NCBI GenBank assembly: GCA_947179485.1
Contig: OX359250.1
Location: 28,096,654 to 28,160,653 of the forward strand
Reading direction: 5' to 3'
Length of the DNA: 64,000 nucleotides
Source of the DNA: Allacma fusca
Lineage: Eukaryota; Arthropoda; Collembola; Symphypleona; Sminthuridae
In this document: positions 11,271 through 22,673 of the stretch, piece after piece
Layout of the letters: every line of letters begins with the position of its first letter
How positions within the stretch are numbered: the stretch's first letter is position 1
Notes under the pieces: model-generated
The model's database searches: none
What the model was told of the DNA's origin: nothing
Seen by the model: the letters and a program-made list of their open reading frames with translations, nothing else
Made by a program: the position numbers and the translations under genes

Positions 11271-11935
11271 AAAAACTTCAAATTCTCACCATGTCCATAC
11301 TTTAATTTCCAAACGCGTACCTATAGGTCAAAACTAAGTTCAGATTCGGATTCCCCGCATCAAACTCTAGCGTGTAAATGTATTTTCAGGTCACTCTGTA
11401 ACTTTTCCCTGACCAGCTATAGACTTTGAAAATTCCCGAAATTTCAAATTCTCACCATGTCCATAGTTTAATTTCCAAACGAGATGACATAGGTCAAAAC
11501 TAAGCTCAGATTCGGATTCCCCGCATCAAACTCTAGCGTGTAAATGTATTTTCAGGTCACTCTGTGACTTTTTACTGACCAGCTATAGACTGAAAATTCC
11601 CGAAATTTAAATTCTCACCATGTCCATAGTTTAATTTCCAAACGCGTAGCTACAGGTCAAAACTAAGTTCAGATTCGGATTCCCCGCATCAAACTCTAGC
11701 GTGTAAATGTATTTTCAGGTCACTCTGTGACTTTTCCCTGACCAGCTATAGACTTTGAAAATTCCCGAAATTTCAAATTCTCACCATGTCCATAGTTTAA
11801 TTTCCAAACGAGATGACATAGGTCAAAACTAAGTTTAGATTCGGATTTCCCGCATCAAACTCTAGCGTGTAATTGTATTTGAAGGTCAATCTGTAGCTTT
11901 TACTCCACCAGCTGGAGACTTTGAGAATTCCCAAA
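11271..11935 (-). repeat. 166-bp tandem satellite, right array (about 4 units, inverted)
   Basis: Same unit as the left array on the opposite strand, with 'ccccgcatcaaactctagcg' at about 11,352, 11,518, 11,683 and 11,847. The array shares private variants with the left array: the 'gagcttag' change, the 'ggtcagtaaaaag' change and a 3-base gap before 'tctatagctgg'. This shows one array was copied from the other. Confidence 0.93.
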
Positions 11936-12614
11936 TCATTATTGTAAATGCAAGTTATGTACATATTGTGTGGTGGGTTGGTTACGTGGCGACCTCCGGA
12001 TACATGCGATCTCCGGATATTTTGACGCTTATTATTCCGCTGTCAATTTGACCGATATATACAATCCCGCTCACGATAATCCCGACAACTAATGAGATAA
12101 TCCCGCCATACAATGAAACAGAATTTAATGAATATAAATTATTGTTGCTATAACAACCGTGAAAATACAACAGTTTATCACTCAGTATCAAAATTAATAA
12201 ACTTATGCATTCATAAATTCAAGCATGCAGAAGCAAACTTCATTGGCTACAATGCTACAACGAGAACGGCAGTCATCAAATCAATGCATGCATGTGTCTT
12301 CTCTTTTATTATGAACATAGTGTAGCGGAGCAGCTACATACACATGTCACAATTCACAATATAGGTACATATCAAAACAGCTAGTCTGTCAACAGTACAC
12401 AGCTTGTTGTCAAGGAGATGGATACTATTAAATAATAGGAGCATACAATTATTGTTTACTGAAGTTAATACAATAAAACTTGGTTCGGGAATATCGTCAG
12501 CGGGGTTATGGTTGGCGGGATTAAATACTATTGAGATCGGGATTAAATCATCGGGGTTGCTTCGGCGGAGTTATCACTGGCGGGATTGTCGAGGCGGGAT
12601 TAGCTCTGGACACG

Positions 12615-13260
12615 AATAAAAGGATCAAACAAGATTGGGTTTGCATGTTTTAGGTGAAAGAGTGACATTCCAGCTTCAAAGCTTTTTTCAACCTTAGCAC
12701 TTGTCTCATCTCATTGTCAATGAGGTTTGGTACAGATGAATCTTTTAATTTGCAAGCTATTTATTTATTTAAATAAATAGTCGTCTCTCACAAGCTAATT
12801 ACATAACATTTTAATCACTAACTTGCTTGTAGTGCCTGTCGATGACACTCTGTGTCGAAAGCTTGCACATAATTTAGCTTGTTTAATAAAGTTAACCACG
12901 TAAGCCAAAGAATGGAATCCATGTCTTAATCATTGTTTAAAATATCAATTTTTAATTAATTCATCACAGTGTACAATAAATTAATGAGCCTGTTCAAGGA
13001 TACTCATTTTGTATGTTTCGCTAGTTATGCGTGGAATTAATTTAATTAAAATATAATGATTATTTTATTTACTGTAATGTCACATTTATGACGTATACTA
13101 CTAAGTAAATTAAAACTATGTTCAAGTTTCTGGGTGTGAATGTGTTATGCACATTGGTAAGTTGGTCAGTCTTTCCAATGCTCGTTTTCCCTGAATTGCC
13201 AATAGGTAGGAGTGTAGGAGGTTAAACAGTAGCTGATTGATAGATGAAGTGAGAGAGAGA
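12615..13260. other. Upstream flank of the b561 gene, duplicated at 34.7-35.4 kb
   Basis: Aligns with 34,711-35,420 ('cttgtctcatctcattgtcaatgaggtttgg', 'aagttaaccacgtaagccaaag'). There is no coding frame. This is the proximal upstream region shared by gene copy B and pseudogene D. Confidence 0.7.
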
Positions 13261-13270
13261 TTCCAGCTTG

Positions 13271-13277
13271 TATAAAG
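13271..13277 (+). promoter_or_regulatory. Possible TATA box of the b561 gene
   Basis: TATAAAG lies in a region conserved with pseudogene D, where the same position reads 'tgtaattt' and the box is lost. It sits about 570 bp before the start codon, which would require a 5'UTR intron. An acceptor (ttttctgtttttcag) ends at 13,842, just before the coding start. Inference only. Confidence 0.35.
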
Positions 13278-13845
13278 TTCATCTCAGCATTTTCCCGTGA
13301 ACTACAATTTGTCATACTCTCGTCGTAGCCTAGGCAACTATAATAATAATTACTTGTGCGAGGTCTTGTTTAGTTTTTATAAATACAACGAGATAAAAGC
13401 TCTCCTCATCTCTGCGTACGAAACCAGATCGACCTGCATGACATGCGATGCAACGTTTATGAGTGGGGACGACGAACAAACAGTTAGCACGTATGTAAAA
13501 GATTCGTTTTCTTCAAACTTGTAAGAAATCAGTGATGACTTTGTGATCGAAACGGTACGTTGTTTCCAGTCAACTTGGAATTTGAATCACCTTTAAGACA
13601 ATATTGTCGGACATCTGGGATCTCATAATAGTGCATCACATTCCTGAATTTTCCTATCTTTCCCCTACCAAAGTTGTTCCAAGGGACCCCTCGTTTTCTT
13701 AGTCTTCATAATCCGGTAGAATTTCAGTAATCTTAATCAAGATTGTAAACATGTCTCCAACATGACAAAAATTACTATATTTCAATTACATGAATAACTA
13801 TTAGCGTACCAGTCCCCTAACAGTTGGTTTTCTGTTTTTCAGGTT

Positions 13846-16800
13846 ATGGAACGTTCGATGGTTGGAAATTACTACCATGTCATTTGTACGTTGGTTTGCG
13901 TCCTCAGTTTAGTTGGCTGGTGTGACTCACAGACACCCGTGAAAACATCCAGGATGTGGCCGTTTTGTATTACACGTAATAAATAACTAATAATAATCTC
14001 ATTTCCTTTAGACATGAGGGCTACGAACATAATTTTGAAATTTTGACAGATCTGAATTATAGAAAAATATGACCCAGTGTCGCATTGTATTTCGCAATGT
14101 CTTCTAAAACATCTCCATTCTTGTAACAATCACGCTATTCTTTCACCAGTGTCTGGATATTTGGCTAACTAAATCCAATCAATAATTACTTCCTTCTCGC
14201 ATTATAGGTGAGACTTTGGAAGAATACAAATCGGAGATTCCGAAGGGGCAGGAGTTTATAAAAGATTCTCTTGATGAAAGTATTACACGGTCACGAGGTA
14301 ATAAGCAAATGAAATGTCTTCATTGTGGAGTTGGAAGTATACAGACGGTAAGATGAAGTATATATTTTTTCGAACAGTTATACGTACTGAACACTAATAT
14401 GTATGTGATTCATAAATTATGGCTATTTGTTACTTGTGGGGCAGCCAAAACTGACTGTGCATGCTCTTATAGGTACACATTAACAGAATCGATGCGAATT
14501 TACAAGCGAGTTATCGATTTTCGAGGTTGATTGGATGGTTCCACATTCACATAAAAACAACATACCCAGTGAATGCTATCGTTGTACAAGCCAACGTGTA
14601 CCCTCATCGAATGGCGTGGGGGAAATTCGATGTTGAGTTTGCCTGCAATGATTGTGAGTTAGGTGATTTCGTACCCGATGCACAAAATTCCGACAAAAAA
14701 GCTTTGGAGTTAGGAGGGAAAGCTGCAGCAATCCCATGTCGAAGACGAACTTATATCCACGTTCGAGTAAGTTATTGTTCAGGGTGCTGAGGAATTCATT
14801 TTAATCCCCTCCTCAAAAGCTTAAAAATATACATAGTGTACTCATTCTGTCTGTCTTTTCTTGGGGATTTTATAAATTCACTTCAACGATGACCTAGGTA
14901 AATATATGCGGTGTTTGCAAAACCTTACCTCTTTTGCAAATTATGGTTGAGTTTTTATGCAGTGACCTCAATTCTCAAAACAAGGGCATATCTGTATAAG
15001 CCACATAGTTCGCACTATGTAAAGCCTGCCAATTCTGAAAGGTAATTTTTCAATCAACATTTTTATTAAGCCCGGTTTGAAAATTGCAAGTTTCTTGGAA
15101 AATTTCCCAAATGTTGTTGTTTACTCACAGTGATGAAATTGACATTCTCAAGCAAAGGGCTAGGGGGGACAGGGTTAGTGCAATATTAATTCAACTATTT
15201 CTCTGTACGAGCTGCGTGAATGGGGGAAAGATGTAAAAATGATTTCCAGGCATCCCGTACATCCTTTATAAGATACTTTCCTTGCAACTGTTTAGCACAC
15301 TAGTAAAACCTGTGTGGTTAAGTAACTACTACGACAAGTACATTTTTAATGCATATCTGTATTTTTTATAGCACCCATATGTTTACGTATATGCCAGCGA
15401 TACAAAAACGAGGGACTTTCACATGAACTACAACTACTTGGACGTCTCTTGTCGTTATGCAGACATGTTTCAGTTCATGTAAGGCTAATCTTCAGTCGTA
15501 AAGTAATGAGCTTTACTGCAGTGTTACATTTCCTACTCAGTTACCTCCTCAAATTAAAACTATGTCAACCGACATTTCGGTATTGTATTCCAATTCACCA
15601 ATTCTTTTACCAAAATTTCAACATTTATTTCCGCCAAGAAGGAGTCGTCTGAGATCTGCCCCACCCGTGAGGACTAATTGTTTTAGTATTTTGCAAGGAG
15701 GGAATCATTATAAACTATAGGATTTCTTTCTGCCGCAGATTTTACCCTGAGAACCCATCACTGCTGTAACACATCTTAATGCTCATGGTCAATAGTCGAA
15801 TTATAGAGCACTTGATTGGTAAAATAACTAACTCGTACCAAAATGGTTTTTCCCCTTAAATTGCAGGATGCTGACGCGCGTTGGCAACAAAGTTGACTAC
15901 GTTAAAACAGAAGTGTTTGGTTTATACTATTTCGGTAAGGTTCTTTTTTATGTATTTAATATAATAGAGATTGATACATTTTTTGGATGGCGTCAGCCCC
16001 CTAGTAAAATAGCCTTGCCCGTGTGTCCCTCCGCACGATTACTCAAAAACTACCACATCAATTTCAATGAAACGTTTTATGGACATTACTTGTGTCAAAT
16101 GTAAGGCTGAGTTCGTATTTTGTTGAAATCGGTCGAATAGTTTTTGAGAAAAAAAAATCTTGAAACGTTGGACTTCAAGTCAAATGGCAGTTATCTCCAA
16201 AACTACTTGATGTATTTCAATAAATGTTTTTGCGGTTATTGCTTATGTAAATAGTAATGGTGATTGGTTATATGGTTGAAATCGGCCAGATAGTTTTTCC
16301 GAAAAAAATCTTGAAATTTCAAACTTCAAGTCAAATGACAATTATCGCTAAAACTACTGAATCAATTTCAATGAAATTTTGTGTGAATATTGCTTATGGT
16401 AATCGTAATGGTTGAAACCGGCACAACTGTTTTTTCGAAAATGTTCTGTTTGAAAAAAAAACTCAAAATTCACCCTACTTTGACGGCGGTAGCTGCCGCC
16501 ACCCTACGCGTAACCTCAAATTATCGCTACGCGATAATTTTTTAAATGGTAGAGTGAACTCTCGCTGTAAGAAAGCCCTTGAATATCTCAAAATTCCACT
16601 CTTACATTGACTGTTGGCACCATCTTAGTAGGAGAATAACTATAATTGCATCGATGGGGAACGTGCCGAATTATTTGTTCGTACAGAGAATGTGCTCCTT
16701 TAGCGAGATTACACGGTACTTAGAAAGCAATACAGAGAATTTTGTGTCGGAGCATGTTATTAAAACCAAATGACTGATAATTTTTCAGATGGTTCAGCCA

Positions 16801-18730
16801 GCGGAATGGTATGTAAAATACATTTTAAATGTAAAGTAACAGGTGACTTTAGTTAAATCGTTTCAATTTTTTATTTTTTACATTTTTGATTCGCATTCCG
16901 TAAGACAGCTAGCGCCATTGTTTTGATAAAAACAATCCCTTCTACGCCATTTCTTAAACCTTGAGTAAATGGATGGCGAATCGTTGTAAATGCGTTCCTT
17001 ATAATAATAATAACGAGATTTTACTGCAGTTTAGTAGTATTGATAATTTATCACGTTGTCCCGTGTAAATCTTACGATAGTATTTTTGTTGTTCTCCTTC
17101 AGCCTTACCCATACCACGCGGATTGGTACAATAAGTTTACGTGTCATTTCGAAAATGCAATACATACTAAGTCGGTCGGAAACGGGGATAGGGCACATTT
17201 GGAGTACAACGATGATTATGACAACTGCATTCTGGCAAGCAAATCCATTTTCACACAACAATTTCGAGACAATGTCAGATTTGTTTCGAATAAAGTTTGT
17301 AAAATACCCGAGAGAGCGAGGTGTGAAGTGGATCGAGAGAAAAATAAATGGTTGGAACGAGAAGGATCTCGTTGGCTTCCACCTCTTTGTTTCCCTTGTA
17401 ACACGCAAGATAACGAATTCACCCGTGAGGCATTGAGAAGACTTATCAGGAGATCATATGTAATTTATTTTTGTTCCATTTATGTCTAAATCTAATTGTA
17501 AGAGATTATGTTCCTATGACATTTCTGCGTCAGTGGTTTCTCCAAAATATTCAACCATTTTATGATTCAACCATTTCTTGGAATGATTCTCTGACGATTG
17601 AAATCCTCATAGTTGGCCAAGCGAGTCCACGGGGTGTCGATGATTGTTGGGACGATTGCATTTGGAGTGATCAGCATTCACATTTCGAGATATCTCAAAG
17701 AAACTGGAGGAGGTTGCTTACTTGTTGGATGGTGGCTTTGGGTATTATTTCAGTCTTTCAGAATGGTAACAGTAGCAAAGTAACAAAAGTAATTAAAGTT
17801 TGTTCCCGAAATTATTGTAAATTTTAGGCTCACTTGGGATTGGTTATCGCCGGTAAAGCTGCCATATACATCGGGTTAGGTAAGAAATTCTCGACTGCTT
17901 CGTACTTGCTGTCTTAAAGAATATTTTAAAGAGAGAATCATTCAAAGGAAGAATTTCATGATCATTTTTGTAATAAATCCAGCGATGGGAATTTGCCAGC
18001 CTCCGCGTGTCCCGAGTGAGGTTGAATTTGACATCGAATACAAACGAGGTCAATTGATAGCCTACCATAAAGTTATAGGTGCTTTGCCTGTCATTTTATT
18101 CCACGTTGACTGCATACTCGGACCCTGGCGTCCAACCTCATCATCGTTAAGGTTCATTGTAGTCGTGGCCCATGCGATAATTGGCTATGTCGTTATTGTG
18201 TTGTCTCGTGAGTTAAAGGAACAAACCTGATTGTGTGCGGTTTTTAATCAAGTATATTCTTTGTTAATGACATTATTTTTATTATAGTTGCAGCTGTCAT
18301 CCTTTCAACTGCTTGCTTCGATATTGTGGCATATACGTTGATTATAGTATTATTGAGTCTCGCAGTTTGGATTATCGCCATGGTTTTGCAAATTCAGAGT
18401 GACTTAAGCGGGAAGTTGAGTCCATCTCGGAAATACTTTCCTGTGATTGAGGCAGTGGTAGTTCCAGAGAAAATGCCCTTCAAATTCGTACGCCTGGCGC
18501 TCCTGACGATTCTAATTGTGGTAACCCTGGTTTGTATCTTCCTCATGTCCATGAAAGGAAACTACGTAGGATTAATTTTCAAGGACCCTTGCATGAACTG
18601 CATTTGGAAGTACGATGAAGTACTTATCCAGGACAGAAGGCGAAACGTCTCAACAACCATTCCCATGTATGCCCATTATAGGTGTGAATTAGTAAACGGT
18701 ACATGGGACAAGTTGATAGCTATCCCGTAG
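13846..18730 (+). CDS. Cytochrome b561-domain transmembrane protein, 11 exons, 662 aa (copy B, intact)
   Basis: Exons: 13846-13975, 14208-14347, 14473-14766, 15372-15478, 15867-15934, 16789-16808, 17103-17459, 17613-17765, 17828-17879, 17983-18207, 18288-18730. All introns are GT..AG and all phases match. Residues 1-28 form a signal peptide. About 29-372 is a Cys-containing ectodomain I do not recognise. The b561 core follows: RVHG (H378), AHLG (H425), YHKVIG (H469) and VAHAIIG (H504) match the four histidines that bind two hemes b, with ISRYLKET after the first helix as in DOMON-b561/FRRS1-like proteins. Further helices lie at about 529-551 and 582-604, with a C-terminal tail bearing CMNC and two N-glycosylation sequons. 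Family knowledge suggests transmembrane electron transfer, such as ferric reduction. The substrate is unknown and I do not see a convincing DOMON domain. Exon 6 is only 20 nt. Confidence 0.85.
15985..16540. mobile_element. Helentron-like/foldback element, copy 2, in intron 5 of the b561 gene
   Basis: Begins near GGATGGCGTCAGC and has the complementary GCCGCCACCC at 16,495-16,504. An 8-bp-stem hairpin follows (ATTATCGC..GCGATAAT, 16,520-16,538) and then a T run. It shares several blocks with 2,868-3,255, including 'ctagtaaaatagcctt' and 'ttacttgtgtcaaa', but has an extra internal repeat ('aatcggcc.gatagttttt' recurs). It has no coding capacity. Confidence 0.6.
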
Positions 18731-18947
18731 TTTACTTATAGGTACTTATAATATCTATGTAGTCTATAATTATTCTCAAGATAAATGTCTGAAAAAAACA
18801 CTTCATAGTCGCAGTTAATGCTAATTGTTGGTATTCCTGAGAACTGATGATTGACTAGTTAGAAACCTTCTCTAGAATTAAAATGCTCCTCTGGGAGAGT
18901 TACTATAATATGTAATATTTAAATGAGTTTGGATATTCTGTAATGTG

Positions 18948-18953
18948 AATAAA
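18948..18953 (+). terminator. Polyadenylation signal AATAAA of the b561 gene
   Basis: AATAAA lies 218 bp after the stop codon. The same position is conserved in fragment A (2,606) and fragment C (31,332) and is changed to AATGAA in pseudogene D. Confidence 0.7.
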
Positions 18954-18979
18954 GTTTAGATCGAACACAATCGTGTACA

Positions 18980-19756
18980 TTCTCCTCATATTTCTTCTTC
19001 TTCTGTCTCATATTGGATGTAGTAGTAAATAAGCACTGTAAACATGTATTGAATTGTTTGAGTCTCCCGTAATTATTGTATCTATCTAGCAGCAGTGATT
19101 TTAAATTCATCGAGTCGTTGAAGCTGTACACATCTATGCACCGCGCTGGTCCAGGCACAATGGGTCACCTATACGTTCCATCTGTGGAAATACCAATAGG
19201 TTAACTTCTGTTTCTACCCTTCTGTTTCTAACCAGTGGATGCGGAGCTTGTGCTGTGCTTTTGTCCCGCAGAAGATTCCGCCCGGTCCCGAAATCATCTA
19301 GACAAAGATATTTGTCCCGACCCCATCCCGAGATAATACGGGACAATACGTGTGTGCAGGGCTCCTTCTGGGGAATCTGTTTTGTCCCGCCCAGAAATCC
19401 AGCAATAAAATTATTCGTCCCGATTCCGTCATGAAATAACACGGGGACAAAATTTCTATTCCGAAACTCTGCTGTCCCGATCAGAATCCCAGTCTTAAAA
19501 GAAATGATCTAAATTCCACTATTTCTATAAGAGCTCCTCCAATAATACAGAAAGTTTGTATTCACGTGTAGAATAACAAATTTTAAACGGAACAATCCCC
19601 TTACATTTTATTTTTACAGCAATACTGTACTGTACGGGAATTTTTGTCTGTGCCGTCCTGAAATCTTCGGTACAAAAAAGGTCGTCCCGATTTCTTTAAA
19701 AACGGGCAGGCATTGTATAAATACTAGGCTAGGAAATAGAAAGGCAAATAAAACAC
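18980..19756. repeat. GGGAC-rich degenerate repeat and intergenic DNA
   Basis: Between about 19,255 and 19,500 the motif TCCCG/CGGGA recurs many times (gtcccgaccccatcccg, tgtcccgatcagaatccc). This resembles the interiors of the hAT-like elements, but no inverted ends or flanking duplication could be identified. No gene seen. Confidence 0.45.
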
Positions 19757-20155
19757 CAGGGTTGGCAAAAAACCGGCTTTTATCTATAAAGGCCAAGCCA
19801 GTGGCATTAAATGGTAACAACCGGTTTTTACTGGACAGTGGACTTATTTGGATAGTATTAATTATGGCCATTTTATACCAACCTATACAACAGGTCCGGG
19901 CCGGTTAGAACCGGATTTTAACCAATAATAACCAGGCCATTTCTGACCACTTGGCAACCGTGTGTTCATGCATGCGTAATATTAGCCAAGCCGGTGGTAC
20001 GTTTTGGTTAAAACCGGTTTTTATTGGACAGTGGATTTATTTGGATAATATTAATTACGACCATTTTATACCAACCCAAGCAATTGGACCAAGCCGGTAA
20101 GAACCGGATTTTAGCCAATAACGCCCAGGCCATTTCTTGTCACTTGCCAACCCTG
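19757..20155. mobile_element. Non-autonomous hAT-type element 3 (399 bp, internally duplicated)
   Basis: The ends are CAGGGTTGGCAA and TTGCCAACCCTG, with an exact 8-bp duplication TAAAACAC at 19,749-19,756 and 20,156-20,163. The interior is two diverged copies of a ~200-bp unit, each carrying AACCGGTTTT, 'tggacagtgga.ttatttgga' and 'gaaccggatttta.ccaataa', so it probably grew by tandem duplication or self-insertion. Confidence 0.92.
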
Positions 20156-20163
20156 TAAAACAC

Positions 20164-21200
20164 CAATAATATAGGCAAAGAAAAGGTAGGGTGTAGGGAA
20201 TGGGCATCCCTATAGCCCAGAAGGCAGGGTTGTTTTTTTTTAATATTTTATAATGAAGTCTGAAGGATAGGCTACCCACTTGCCAGCCACTGCTTGTTCT
20301 CAAATAATGTTCGCATTTGAAGGCTCAAATTTCCAATCGGTTGATTACAATCAAAGGTGGCTGCCTACGGTAGGGGTAACCTCAACAGGTAAGCCTCGTC
20401 TATGTCTGTAGACTCCTCATGCCCTTTCTTCCTGTGGTCTTCGTGCTTGTGTGATGCACGTAACATCTGTAAGACCAACAAAATGCAGCTTACTTTGAAA
20501 TTTATTGATTAACTTTCCGTGTTATAGTACGATCAAATTAACTGCTTCAATAAACAGGCTCTTTGAAGGTTGCAGGTGCTGATTTCATTTAAATACAATG
20601 CATATAATAATTAAATATAATAAGCATGTAAGTACATGTGTAGGTGTTAAATTATATGCTTGAGTAGGGTATAGGTTATAATGTATATAAAGCTGCCAGA
20701 TCCTGGTGAGAAAAATACTAGGCTCCCAAATTTTCGTTGCAAAATTTATTCCTGCATGTAGAAAACCTAATATAACCTAAATAGTGGCAGTTTTACAGCG
20801 ATTTAATAGTGATTTCTTAGAAAATAACTAAACCGTTAGGGTAGTGTAGGATAAGACAATAACACTTACTGTGCTAGTGTTCAGTGTATAGGCCAGAGGT
20901 GTCCGTCCTTCGAAGGATTTCCTTCAAAGAAAGCTTCTTTGAACGAATGAAGCGTTAGATTTGTCAATTATGAAGGGAACTGAAGGAAGGCTGGAAAGGA
21001 AACGAAGGATGAACGAAGGCCTCTGCTCTTTGCAGAAATAACGGAATGTGAAGGAACATGTTAATTTTACAGCCTTCGAACGCCGTTGGAACTTACAATC
21101 CCATCTACTATATTTTAGGTAAAATCCTTCCGTAACTAAAGTTCATACGTACGTAAGTACACCGTTACTCAACTGAAAAATATTATTCTGGCGGGTCTTC
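20164..21200. other. No gene; possible small inverted-repeat element at 20,892-21,028
   Basis: CAGAGGTGTCCGTCCTTCG at 20,892 and a partial complement GAACGAAGGCCTCTG ending at 21,028 enclose a GAAGGA-rich stretch. No matching 8-bp flanks were found. The rest shows nothing recognisable. Confidence 0.4.
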
Positions 21201-21979
21201 TTTGTGTTATTCTAGAAACATTTATCTCACAATGGCAGAATGATACCCGGAGAATGTAAGCATTTTATTCCCTTCGCTGTACATATGTACATACGCATAA
21301 TCTGCAATAATTGTAATTAATTACAAACTAATTATTAGTTTTTCAGAGGTAAGCAGTTGGAAGTTTAAAGCTCTGACTTTGTGACTTATGTTAAAAGATT
21401 TGGGATAAATACATGAACATGGAAGGAAGGTAAAGCATTATAAGGATATTATAGGATGTACAATAAGGATAATAATAGAATACGGAAAGGAATAATGAGG
21501 ATGTAAAGGGACTGAGCACAGGGGGTGCAAGGGACTGATAAGGAGGAGGTGTGCGAGCGGAGAGCGAGCACTTCAAGGAACGAGAAGTCTACGGTTAGGA
21601 TCGGAGCAGGCAAGACCTCCAGGGAATCATTAGGAATAATCAATAGGAAGTATTCATAGGAATAATCAATAGGATTTATAATTAGGAATAAAGGATTGAT
21701 TGTGGATTCGGATTGTTAAAAGGTGCTGTGCTTTGAATCAGAATAAATTAAAGGACTAAATTATCAAAAGGACAATTCGGACTTAAAGGATTCAAGTGTT
21801 TTAGAGGATTAATTGAATAAGATAGTTTGCATCTTATTCCTTCACTACCACACCATAGGTCGCGGTCGTAAGGCCGCCTCACAGCCAGGCATTACACCCT
21901 AAGGATCATTAATAATTATAGTGATCATCTCCGCATCTACTAAAGGATCCTAAATAGGATCTAAATATCTAACGTTACA

Positions 21980-21994
21980 TGGTGGAGTTTGCGG
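21980..21994 (+). other. Candidate primer-binding site and end of 5' LTR
   Basis: TGGTGGAGTTTGCGG follows ...GTTACA. LTRs usually end in CA, and primer-binding sites begin with TGG, complementary to the tRNA CCA end. I cannot assign the tRNA, and without a 3' LTR this is tentative. Confidence 0.4.
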
Positions 21995-22673
21995 CTGATC
22001 TCTGTGTGGGGTGATTTAATTACAATTTAAAATTAAAAAGTGGAAATTAATCCGGATTTATGGAGGGAAAGGAAGCCAAACGAGATTTTGTCCGTTGAAA
22101 TTTTCCGGAAGCGGTCGTACGGATCAGGACGGCATGGCACGCGAGGAGGAGACCAAGCCACCCAAGCCACACCTACAACACCAAGCTTCGCGAATCTACA
22201 CAATCAGCATCCAGAATACAAAGGACTTTTTGGTAACGGATATTTTTTTAATGTGCTAGAGGATTTATGGACGGTTATAAAAGTAAAGGAACAATAGGAG
22301 TTCTAACCGCCATTATTCTTGGAATATATTTGCCGTTATAAAAGTAAAGGAATGAGTGGACATTCTAACGGTTAATTATTCTCAGTGAACACTACAGTGC
22401 ATTAAATTTAACACGGAATTTATTAAAAACGAACTTTATTAAACATATTTTTTTATAAGAGGATTTTCTTAGAAGGAATTATACAAGGATTTTATTAACA
22501 ATAGTTGGGAAAGGATTTTATTACAAGGAATTTATAATGGGATATTATTATTTAGTTATAATCGTAAAGGAATAATTTTTTATTCTAACTATTAATAATA
22601 TCTGACAAAAGAAGTTATCAGTGAATATTTACGAACGAAGTGTTGTGATTATTATTAATCAAATTTCGTCAAA

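Larger units (their letters stand above)
8651..12614. mobile_element. 4-kb foldback transposon with inverted satellite arrays
   Basis: Both ends carry CAGAGCTAATCCCGCC followed by CGACAATCCCG, in inverted orientation (left about 8,656, right about 12,608). AATAAAAGG flanks both sides (8,642-8,650 and 12,615-12,623), and copy D carries the unoccupied site at 34,711-34,719. The arms continue inward as complementary DNA (8,690-8,890 against 11,880-12,060) and then as tandem 166-bp units on both sides. The right arm has about 450 bp absent from the left. A 9-bp duplication and long inverted ends suggest a Mutator-like/foldback type; hAT cannot be excluded. No transposase frame was seen. Confidence 0.8.

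Noticed and set aside
13297-13524. 75-aa frame upstream of the b561 start as coding exon
   Set aside because: The same region in copy D has stops and indels while exon 1 is conserved, and the signal peptide starts naturally at 13,846. It is more likely 5'UTR or promoter.
17056-17436. Alternative frame over exon 7
   Set aside because: It does not match the phase of exon 6 or exon 8; the 17,103-17,459 frame joins both without stops.
17471-17827. 118-aa open frame as part of the b561 protein
   Set aside because: It contains no b561 motif. The frame shifted by one, with an acceptor at 17,611-17,612, gives the conserved first helix and correct phases.
20892-21028. Seventh hAT element with 8-bp duplication
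   Set aside because: CAGAGG-type ends are inverse, but the flanks (GTATAGGC and CTCTTTGC) do not match.
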